A DNA stretch of 6,475 bases from Acetobacteraceae bacterium. GTDB lineage: Bacteria; Pseudomonadota; Alphaproteobacteria; Acetobacterales; Acetobacteraceae. This document shows positions 1-5,585 of this stretch, piece after piece (positions within the stretch are counted from its first letter, which is position 1; every line of letters begins with the position of its first letter). The translations under genes were made by a program, and so were the position numbers. The notes beneath the pieces were generated by a model. The model made no database searches and had not been told where the DNA came from. It saw only the letters and a program-made list of their open reading frames with translations. The stretch spans positions 1-6,475 of the forward strand of contig DAICYU010000248.1 in the NCBI GenBank assembly GCA_027311485.1, read 5' to 3'.

Positions 1-48
1 ATGACCGCCGTTTCCGGACTCGTGGACGGCGTCATGACGTTCGCGCTG
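1..48 (+). repeat. Direct repeat copy 1 (exact 48 bp)
   Basis: Bases 1-48 are identical to 274-321; identity breaks down from base 49 (A here, G in the other copy), with scattered matches beyond. The spacing is 273 bp, exactly 91 codons, so the reading frame is kept. This copy sits at the extreme window edge and joins directly to ordinary exporter sequence starting near residue 17 (MLVALGLGLL). A tandem duplication of 273 bp or a contig-end assembly artefact would both give this pattern. Confidence 0.95.
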
Positions 49-1548
49 ATGCTGGTGGCGCTCGGGCTTGGGCTGCTGGTCCTGTTCCGGGGGTTCGTCG
101 ACTTCGTGCGGTCCTGGGCGATCATGGCGGCGGGCGCCAGCCTGACGCTGCAATGGAAAATGAGTCTGTTCCGCCACCTGATGCGCCTGCCGTTGGGGTT
201 CTTCGAGCAGCGGCACGTGGGCGATATCGTCTCCCGCTTCGGTTCGATCGACGCGATCCAGCAGACGCTGAACATGACCGCCGTTTCCGGACTCGTGGAC
301 GGCGTCATGACGTTCGCGCTGGTGCTGATGATGTGGCTCTATGCGCCATGGCTCGCGTTGTTGGCCGTTGCATCCACCACCATCTACGGTCTGGCCCGCA
401 GCTTGGGCTATTGGCTCTACCGCCGCGCCAACGAGGAAGCGATCGTCTATGCCGCGCTGGAGAACTCGCACTTCATCGAGTCCGTGCGCGGCATGCCGAG
501 CATAAAGGCGCTGGCCATCGGCCAACGCCGACAGGGCGTGTGGAACAACTTTCTTGCCGACCGTGTGGGCGCCGGTTTGCGCGTGCAGCGCATCGACCTG
601 ATCTTCAGCACGGTCAACGGGCTGCTGCTCGGGCTGGATCGCGTCGTCATCATCTTCTTGGCGGCACGCGCGGTACTGGACGGGGCGCTGACCGTTGGCA
701 TGCTCGTGGCATTCCTGGCCTACAAGGACCAGTTCTCACGCCGGGTGACGCAGTGCATGGATACCGTGGTACGGCTGGGCATGCTGTCGGTGCATGGGGA
801 GCGGATCGCCGACATCGCGCTCGCGGCGCCGGAACCGGCAGAGCCGTTCCGGATGGAACCGGCGCGTTTCGGCATCGTCCGGCCGGCCGCGATCCGGGCG
901 CAGGGAATCGGCTTCCGCTATGGCGACGGCGAAGCGGCGGTGCTGGCCGGCTTCGACCTGGATGTCAGGGCTGGCGAATGCGTGGCCATCGCCGGCCCGT
1001 CAGGTGCCGGGAAAACCACGCTGCTGAAGATCCTGTCCGGCCTGATCCAGCCGACAGAGGGCGTGGTGCAACTCGATGGCGTGCCGCTTTCGGCAGTCGG
1101 GTTGGAGGCGTATCGCGCCCAGATCGGCTGCGTCTTGCAGGATGACCGGCTCTTTGCTGGCTCGATTGCCGAGAATATCGCCGGTTTCAGCCCTTCGCCG
1201 GATTTCGACCGCGTAGAGCACATGGCCGGGCTGGCGGCGATCCATGACGAGATCCTGCGCATGCCGATGGGCTATGAAACCCTGGTCGGTGACATGGGGA
1301 ATTCGCTGTCCGGGGGCCAGATGCAGCGCGTGGTGTTGGCCCGCGCCTTGTACCGCGGGCCGCGGATCCTGCTGCTGGACGAGGCGACCAGCCATCTGGA
1401 TGAGGAGAATGAACGGTCCATCAATGATGCGATCCGGGCGCTTGCCACAACCCGCGTGATCGTTGCCCATCGCCGCTCCACGCTGGAGATGGCGGATCGC
1501 ATCGTGCCGATCTGGCCGGCTGCCGCTGCCGCTCGGCGCGTCGTTTGA
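1..1548 (+). CDS. Peptidase-type (double-glycine/bacteriocin) ABC exporter, 5'-incomplete
   Basis: This is an inner-membrane ABC exporter of the RaxB/CvaB/colicin V-secretion type. Members cleave a double-glycine leader with an N-terminal C39 peptidase and export the peptide through a HlyD-like adaptor and TolC. The visible part has family-typical membrane-domain sequence, including the stretch FFEQRHVGDIVSRFGSIDAI (residues 67-86), and hydrophobic segments near 14-45, 99-135 and 203-240. A full nucleotide-binding domain follows: Walker A GPSGAGKT (332-339), Q-loop Q380, signature LSGGQ (436-440), Walker B ILLLDE (456-461), D-loop HLD (465-467) and switch H490. Family proteins are about 700 residues, so roughly 200 N-terminal residues (peptidase and first helices) are absent. 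ATG at base 1 opens the window and is probably not the true start. Residues 1-16 (MTAVSGLVDGVMTFAL) are an exact copy of residues 92-107 and stand where family members have unrelated sequence, so the N-terminus is chimeric. The substrate and adaptor would lie to the left. The family call is secure; the substrate is unknown. Confidence 0.88.
   Translation: MTAVSGLVDGVMTFALMLVALGLGLLVLFRGFVDFVRSWAIMAAGASLTLQWKMSLFRHLMRLPLGFFEQRHVGDIVSRFGSIDAIQQTLNMTAVSGLVDGVMTFALVLMMWLYAPWLALLAVASTTIYGLARSLGYWLYRRANEEAIVYAALENSHFIESVRGMPSIKALAIGQRRQGVWNNFLADRVGAGLRVQRIDLIFSTVNGLLLGLDRVVIIFLAARAVLDGALTVGMLVAFLAYKDQFSRRVTQCMDTVVRLGMLSVHGERIADIALAAPEPAEPFRMEPARFGIVRPAAIRAQGIGFRYGDGEAAVLAGFDLDVRAGECVAIAGPSGAGKTTLLKILSGLIQPTEGVVQLDGVPLSAVGLEAYRAQIGCVLQDDRLFAGSIAENIAGFSPSPDFDRVEHMAGLAAIHDEILRMPMGYETLVGDMGNSLSGGQMQRVVLARALYRGPRILLLDEATSHLDEENERSINDAIRALATTRVIVAHRRSTLEMADRIVPIWPAAAAARRVV
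274..321 (+). repeat. Direct repeat copy 2 (exact 48 bp), native position
   Basis: This is the second copy of the 48-bp repeat, encoding MTAVSGLVDGVMTFAL at residues 92-107 of the exporter. Here it lies directly after the RFGSIDAIQQTLN stretch and before a family-typical helix (LMMWLYAPWLALL), so this is the position expected in exporter relatives and is judged the original copy. Confidence 0.95.
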
Positions 1549-1683
1549 AGCACCGACCCCACCATGGCATCTTACCACGACACCTAGACCGGGATGCGGC
1601 TCGAACCTGTGTCGGTCAGGTATCGGCGGGGTGCGCGATCGGGCACGCATCTGCCGGCCCCGGTGGCGCGGGCATCCTGCCAT
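1549..1683. other. Convergent intergenic gap, no gene seen
   Basis: These 135 bp separate the ends of the exporter (plus) and the phosphatase (minus). A weak 5-bp stem (ACCTG at 1605-1609 with CAGGT at 1617-1621) and GC-rich inverted bits are present, but there is no stem followed by a T-run. No terminator can be placed with confidence, and I see no tRNA or small gene. Confidence 0.5.
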
Positions 1684-2364
1684 TCAAGGTAGATCGATCC
1701 AGGACAGGTGCCCGCCCTTCCCCGCGCCGGTGTCCAGGAATACCGCGACGCCGCCCAGGGCGCCGTGCCGGACATAGGGGCGCCCGTCGCTGCTCCGCCG
1801 GTCATGCCCGCAGTAAACGGTCAGCCCGGCCGGGATCCGGTCCACCCAACGCAGGCTGCGCTCGGGATAGCCGTCCGGCTGCATCCGCCCGGTCGGTTCC
1901 CCGTACAACGCCCGCGCCATCGCGCCTTTGGGCCGTTCCAGCCCGTGCGGCGGCGGTGGCATTTCCAGCATCGCGGTATGGAAGCCGCCATGCACGAACA
2001 AGGTCCGCTCATGCCGCACCCAGGCCGGCGCCTCGGCGATCAGGCGTCGGGCGCGCTGGCGGGTTATGTCGTCCAGCTGATCGATCGTTGCCTGCACCAC
2101 CGGCTCGATCCGCACGTTCTCCCCGGCCAGCGCCCGGCCCAGCTTCAGGTCATGGTTGCCCAGGATGAACAGCCCGCGCCCGCTCTCCACCAGATCGAAC
2201 ATCATCCGCAACGTCGCGGCGCTGTCAGGCCCATGGTCGGACAGATCGCCGAGTTGGATGATGAACCGGTCGGTTGCCGTTGCATAAGCGAACCCGACTG
2301 CGTCGCCATGCACATCGCCGACGACCCGAATTTTTGCGCCAGGAGGAATCGCAGAGCCGGTCAT
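1684..2364 (-). CDS. PPP-type metallophosphoesterase (Ser/Thr phosphatase/ApaH-like)
   Basis: This is a 226-residue, single-domain, probably cytoplasmic dimetal phosphoesterase. The motifs occur in the expected order: GDVHGD (16-21), GDLSDHG (39-45), GNHD (69-72), VHGG (124-127, metal ligand H125) and GHD (186-188, H187). The tail DTGAGKGG resembles the end of the catalytic core in bacterial PPP phosphatases. There is no signal peptide or membrane segment. Relatives act on phosphoproteins, dinucleoside tetraphosphates or other phosphoesters, and the substrate cannot be read from sequence. The second motif has His44 where the family normally has Arg (GDxxDRG), a position that usually contacts phosphate. 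The ATG at 2362-2364 is well placed just before the first motif, but no strong Shine-Dalgarno precedes it. It lies 59 bp downstream of the photolyase on the same strand, so expression from the photolyase transcript is likely, and it converges on the exporter gene. Confidence 0.87.
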   Translation of the reverse strand: MTGSAIPPGAKIRVVGDVHGDAVGFAYATATDRFIIQLGDLSDHGPDSAATLRMMFDLVESGRGLFILGNHDLKLGRALAGENVRIEPVVQATIDQLDDITRQRARRLIAEAPAWVRHERTLFVHGGFHTAMLEMPPPPHGLERPKGAMARALYGEPTGRMQPDGYPERSLRWVDRIPAGLTVYCGHDRRSSDGRPYVRHGALGGVAVFLDTGAGKGGHLSWIDLP

Positions 2365-2384
2365 TTCACTGTCAGTGCAGATAG

Positions 2385-2400
2385 GGAGCCCCGAGGCTCC
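2385..2400. repeat. Small perfect hairpin between photolyase and phosphatase genes
   Basis: GGAGCC-CCGA-GGCTCC forms a perfect 6-bp stem with a 4-nt loop in the 59-bp gap. It lies 20 nt before the phosphatase start and 23 nt after the photolyase stop. No T-run follows on either strand, so it is not a convincing intrinsic terminator. It could weakly attenuate, stabilise the upstream mRNA end, or be chance. Confidence 0.45.
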
Positions 2401-2423
2401 ATCCTAGGCAACTGGCTAATTTT

Positions 2424-3872
2424 TCATGTGCTTGCGCGAATGTGTTCATACGCTGCCAACGCCCGTGTCCGGCCCGCCCCCAGATCAATAATCGGGTGCG
2501 GGTAAGTCCCGCCCAGGCGGACACCGGCCGCCGCGAGGGCCGAGGGCGGTGCTTCCCACGGCGCATGGATGTAACGAGCAGCCATTCGTGCCAATTCCGG
2601 CACGAAGCGACGAACATAGTCGCCGTCCGCATCGAACTTCCGGCCTTGCAGGACCGGATTGAACACGCGGAAATACGGCGCGGCATCGGCGCCGCAGCCC
2701 GCCACCCACTGCCAGTTGCCGGAATTGTTCGCCAGGTCGGCATCGACCAGCGTATCCCAGAACCAGGCCTCGCCATCCTGCCAGCGGATCATCAGATGTT
2801 TGACCAGGAAGCTGGCGACGATCATGCGCACCCGGTTGTGCATCCATCCGGTCTGCCAAAGCTGCCGCATGCCGGCATCGACGATCGGCACGCCGGTCTG
2901 TCCGCGTTGCCAGGCGCGCAACGCGGACGGATCGTCGCGCCACGGCATGCGGGCAAACTCCACCCGCAGCGGCGAATCCGGCAGCTCGGGGTGATGCCAC
3001 AGCAGGTTGTTGCAGAACTCCCGCCACAGCAACTCCCGGATCAGCACATCACGGCTGTTGCTCCGCGGCTGCCGGTGCGCCATGTGCCAAAGCGTCGGGG
3101 CGGATATCTCACCAAAGTGCAGATGCGGTGACAGCATGGAGGTTCCGTCGTCGCTGGGCCGGTCACGCGCCAGGGCATAGCTGTTCAGCCCGTCCTGCAG
3201 AAACGCCTCGGCCCGCTCCAATGCCCCCGCCTCACCGGGCGTCCATTGCGCCCGCAACCCACCGGCCCAGTCCGGTTTCGTCGGCAACAACCCCCAGTCC
3301 TCCAGCGTTTCGCTCTCCGGCAGGGCGCCTCCGGGGATGGTACGCGGTGCTGGCAACGGCGCCTTCGGTCCGCCAAGGGCGAGGCAGGCATTGGCGAACG
3401 GCGTGTAGACTGTATAGGCGCCGCCGGCCTTGGTCCTGATGGAATCCGGGTGGAACAGCGACGTGGTGCGCTTGCGGTGTAGCCGGCAGCCGGTCCGCTC
3501 CAATGCCGCGGCAGCGGCCTGGTCGATGCGCCGAGCAAACGGGTCGGCCGAACCGGCGGTGAACACCGCGGTGGCGCCGGCCGCTTCAACCAGCGCGGTG
3601 ATGATGGCCACGCTGTCGCCACGCCGCAGCACCAGGCCGGCGCCACGCTCGGCCAGCGATTGCCGCAGCGCGGCCAGGCTATGGTGAAGCCACCACAGCG
3701 TCGCCGCCCCGGGCGCCCACCGACCAGCGGCATTCTGGTCCAGGACGAACAGCGGGATCACCGGCTGCCCGGTCTCAACCGCGTCATGCAATGCGACGTG
3801 ATCGGCGAGACGCAGATCATCGCGGAACCAGACGATAACAGGGGAACGGGAATGAGCACTCATTCCGCCCAT
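2424..3872 (-). CDS. phrB: Deoxyribodipyrimidine (CPD class I) photolyase
   Basis: This is a complete 482-residue, light-driven DNA repair enzyme that uses reduced FAD to split cyclobutane pyrimidine dimers. The N-terminal alpha/beta antenna domain begins with VIVWFRDDLRL (12-22) and runs to about residue 140. The helical FAD-binding domain includes SMLSPHLHFGEIS (245-257), ELLWREF (280-286), TGWMHNRVRM (341-350) and ANNSGNWQW (381-389). By motif alignment to the E. coli enzyme from memory, the electron-transfer tryptophans are W387, W364 and W311, and the flavin-N5 asparagine is N383. All are present, so an active photolyase rather than a cryptochrome is likely. Length matches the family (about 470-480). 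The start at 3870-3872 is chosen because GGAGG lies 9 nt upstream; an internal ATG three codons later has no such site. It is divergent from the flippase and upstream of the phosphatase on the same strand. The antenna cofactor (folate or deazaflavin) cannot be decided from what I see. Confidence 0.96.
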   Translation of the reverse strand: MGGMSAHSRSPVIVWFRDDLRLADHVALHDAVETGQPVIPLFVLDQNAAGRWAPGAATLWWLHHSLAALRQSLAERGAGLVLRRGDSVAIITALVEAAGATAVFTAGSADPFARRIDQAAAAALERTGCRLHRKRTTSLFHPDSIRTKAGGAYTVYTPFANACLALGGPKAPLPAPRTIPGGALPESETLEDWGLLPTKPDWAGGLRAQWTPGEAGALERAEAFLQDGLNSYALARDRPSDDGTSMLSPHLHFGEISAPTLWHMAHRQPRSNSRDVLIRELLWREFCNNLLWHHPELPDSPLRVEFARMPWRDDPSALRAWQRGQTGVPIVDAGMRQLWQTGWMHNRVRMIVASFLVKHLMIRWQDGEAWFWDTLVDADLANNSGNWQWVAGCGADAAPYFRVFNPVLQGRKFDADGDYVRRFVPELARMAARYIHAPWEAPPSALAAAGVRLGGTYPHPIIDLGAGRTRALAAYEHIRAST

Positions 3873-3881
3873 TTAAGCATG

Positions 3882-3886
3882 CCTCC
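3882..3886 (-). promoter_or_regulatory. Shine-Dalgarno site of photolyase
   Basis: GGAGG on the minus strand (CCTCC on plus) stands 9 nt before the ATG at 3870-3872. It supports that start over the methionine three codons downstream. Confidence 0.7.
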
Positions 3887-3943
3887 GGTTGCCGCCAGTT
3901 GGAATTTCCACGCTGCCGACCCGGCATACCGGATCGCGCCGTT

Positions 3944-3960
3944 GCGCGGGAATCCCGCGC
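3944..3960. repeat. 17-nt palindrome, possible operator
   Basis: GCGCGGGA-A-TCCCGCGC is a perfect inverted repeat with 8-bp arms around a single base. It directly abuts the AT-rich patch 3961-3985 in the divergent intergenic region. With a 1-nt centre and no following T-run it suits a dimeric DNA-binding protein site better than a terminator. The binding protein is unknown, and chance in GC-rich DNA is possible. Confidence 0.5.
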
Positions 3961-4130
3961 GATTCGATAAAAATAAGCAACATATGCGGCGCCGATGGGG
4001 TATCCTAACCACTGTTTGATCGTCTTCGGGGCCTGAGCAGGCGATCCTTGCTTGCCCAGCCGGCCGAAAGTCTCGACATACGGGCCGCCGTCAACGCGGC
4101 GTGTCCCGCGTTTGCGGCACCCCTTTCGCC

Positions 4131-4136
4131 AGGTGA
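4131..4136 (+). promoter_or_regulatory. Shine-Dalgarno site of flippase, deciding the start
   Basis: AGGTGA ends 3 nt before ATG 4140; the AGG core is 6 nt before it. An in-frame TGA at 4134-4136 means only TTG 4137 or ATG 4140 can start the gene. TTG would leave no spacing after AGGTGA, so ATG 4140 is preferred. Confidence 0.55.
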
Positions 4137-4139
4137 TTG

Positions 4140-5585
4140 ATGCCCGATGAAGCCGCCGACGGCCCCGTGATCGCCGTCGCCGCCAAGCCCGCCGACAGCC
4201 TGAGGGGAAAAGTCTTTCACGGCGGCGCCATGCTGATGGGCCGCCAACTGGTTTCCATGGCGCTCAGTCTGGTCGGCCTGCTGGTGATCACCCGCATCAT
4301 CGGCCCCGCCGCATACGGCCCCTATGTCGCCGCGCTCGGCATCTGTATGTATGCGCAGAATTTGGGTCAGGCGGGGATTGGCGTTTACCTCGTCCGCGCC
4401 GCCGACGCGCCGTCCAAACATACCTACGATACCGCCACCACACTCCTGCTGATTTCGGCCTGCTTCCTGGTGCTGTGCATCGAAGGCGGCATGGGGCTGA
4501 TCACCACCTGGATACCGATGCCCGGACTGGGCCGCCTGCTATCGGTGCTGATGCTGTCCGTGGTGCTGCAGACATTCACGGTAGCGGCCAGCGCGAAGCT
4601 GGAGCGAACGCTGGATTTCCGCCGCATCGCCATGATCGAGACCGCCGGCCAGTTGCTGTACTACGGCTCCGCCCTGCCCCTGGTTTTCATGGGTTTTGGC
4701 GTCTGGTCGCTGGTCACCGGCTACACGCTGCAGCAACTGCTTCTTTGTATCGCCTTCCACGTGGCCGCGCGCTATCGCCCGAGGCTGGCCTGGGACCGCA
4801 CCATTATCCGGTCCATGCTGTCCTACACGTTCGGCTACGCCGCGTCCGACTGGCTCTGGCAGTTGCGCGGCTTGGTCAATCCAGTGATCGTCGGCCACTT
4901 CCTGCCGGCTGAGGCGGTCGGGCAGATCGGCCTGGCGATCCGCATGTTGGAACTGCTGTCCTTCACCAAGACAGTCGCCTACCGCCTCTCGGTCGCGGTG
5001 CTGGCCAAAGTGCAGGACCAGCCGGCCAAGCTGGTCGCCGCCGCCACAGACGGCATGCGCCTGCAGACGCTGGCACTCGGCCCTGTCCTGATCGGCTTCA
5101 GCTGGTTCGGCGGTTTCCTACTGTCACTGGTGTTCGGCAAGCGCTGGGAACCGGTCATGACCGTGTACCCGTTCCTGGCGCTCAGCTACCTGACCAACGC
5201 GCAGTTCAACATCCACTCCTCCATCCTGTATGTGCTGCGGCGCAACTGGGACGTCTCCTGGTTCCACATCGTCCACATCGTGCTGTTCGCCGGCGCGGCG
5301 TGGTTCATGGTCGGTCGCTATGGCCTGGTCGGGTATGGCTATGCCGAGGCGGTGGCTCTGCTGAGCTATCCGGTCATTCACGCTTCGGTCGCGCGGGTGG
5401 TGGGATCGCCGCAATACGGCATGTCCGCGCTGTGGTGGGCGGCCGTGGCCATCGGCCTGTTCTGGCGTGACCTGGGCCCGTGGGACATTGCCGTCCCGAT
5501 CGTCGCCATCCTGTGCCCGCCGTCGCTGCGGCAGCTGAAGGTTTACTTTGAGATGATTACCAATAGGCGCCTGCGTGTCGCCTGA
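4140..5585 (+). CDS. Polysaccharide/lipid-linked oligosaccharide flippase (Wzx/MATE-like)
   Basis: This is a 481-residue polytopic inner-membrane protein of the polysaccharide biosynthesis/export flippase class. Such proteins move undecaprenyl-linked sugar units to the periplasm during O-antigen or exopolysaccharide synthesis. After a polar N-terminus (1-20) comes the typical first-helix region GRQLVSMALSLVGLLVITRIIGPAAYGPY (split here: 34-53 and 54-62), with the R-x-x-G-P-x-x-Y-G-x-Y signature of the family. About 12-14 hydrophobic segments follow, roughly at 30-54, 62-86, 98-125, 132-150, 168-186, 188-210, 225-250, 308-332, 340-365, 373-391, 396-418, 428-442 and 446-460. The C-terminus is short and basic (NRRLRV). 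The ATG at 4140 is chosen because an in-frame stop lies 6 bases before it and AGGTGA is just upstream. The stop overlaps the glycosyltransferase start, which fits one operon. The class is clear; the sugar substrate is unknown, and a role in another glycolipid is possible. Confidence 0.88.
   Translation: MPDEAADGPVIAVAAKPADSLRGKVFHGGAMLMGRQLVSMALSLVGLLVITRIIGPAAYGPYVAALGICMYAQNLGQAGIGVYLVRAADAPSKHTYDTATTLLLISACFLVLCIEGGMGLITTWIPMPGLGRLLSVLMLSVVLQTFTVAASAKLERTLDFRRIAMIETAGQLLYYGSALPLVFMGFGVWSLVTGYTLQQLLLCIAFHVAARYRPRLAWDRTIIRSMLSYTFGYAASDWLWQLRGLVNPVIVGHFLPAEAVGQIGLAIRMLELLSFTKTVAYRLSVAVLAKVQDQPAKLVAAATDGMRLQTLALGPVLIGFSWFGGFLLSLVFGKRWEPVMTVYPFLALSYLTNAQFNIHSSILYVLRRNWDVSWFHIVHIVLFAGAAWFMVGRYGLVGYGYAEAVALLSYPVIHASVARVVGSPQYGMSALWWAAVAIGLFWRDLGPWDIAVPIVAILCPPSLRQLKVYFEMITNRRLRVA
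5565..5569 (+). promoter_or_regulatory. Probable Shine-Dalgarno site of glycosyltransferase
   Basis: AGGCG lies inside the last codons of the flippase, 5 nt before the GTG at 5575-5577. It supports that non-ATG start; an in-frame TGA at 5554-5556 excludes anything much further upstream. Confidence 0.5.

Larger units (their letters stand above)
3873..4139. promoter_or_regulatory. Divergent intergenic region, photolyase/flippase
   Basis: This 267-bp region separates the divergent photolyase and flippase genes and should hold both promoters. The only clearly AT-rich patch in it is about 3961-3985 (GATTCGATAAAAATAAG and flank), beside a GC-rich 17-nt palindrome. Weak sigma-70-like hexamers can be picked on both strands, but none has good -35 and -10 matches at correct spacing, so no promoter is placed. 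A short imperfect stem (GCCGC at 4084-4088 with GCGGC at 4096-4100) lies in the flippase leader. I see no JUMPstart/ops element, riboswitch or RNA gene. Confidence 0.4.

Noticed and set aside
153..1145. Long alternative plus-strand open frame inside the exporter
   Set aside because: The translation is Arg/Gly/Ala-rich low-complexity sequence with no family motifs, while the other frame has a complete ABC ATPase. This is a GC-rich shadow.
1590..1625. tRNA T-arm-like string around GGCTCGAACCT
   Set aside because: Only a T-loop-like stretch with several wobble pairs is present. No anticodon arm, D-arm or acceptor stem could be matched on either strand.
1000..1683. 227-codon minus-strand open frame over the exporter ATPase domain
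   Set aside because: It is antisense to Walker A, signature and Walker B codons, and the product looks like random His/Arg/Gln-rich GC shadow.
2367..2377. CACTG-T-CAGTG inverted repeat before the phosphatase start
   Set aside because: Five-bp arms are short enough to arise by chance, and nothing else marks it as an operator.
1708..2505. 265-codon plus-strand open frame over the phosphatase
   Set aside because: It is antisense to a gene with all PPP motifs, its own product shows no domain, and it runs past the phosphatase start into the gap and the photolyase end.
2442..3131. 229-codon plus-strand open frame over the photolyase
   Set aside because: It is the complement of highly conserved photolyase codons and has no recognisable motif.
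4101..4136. Tiny GTG-started upstream ORF (11 codons) ending just before the flippase
   Set aside because: It has no Shine-Dalgarno, no attenuation-type codon run and no conserved content; random short frames like this are expected.
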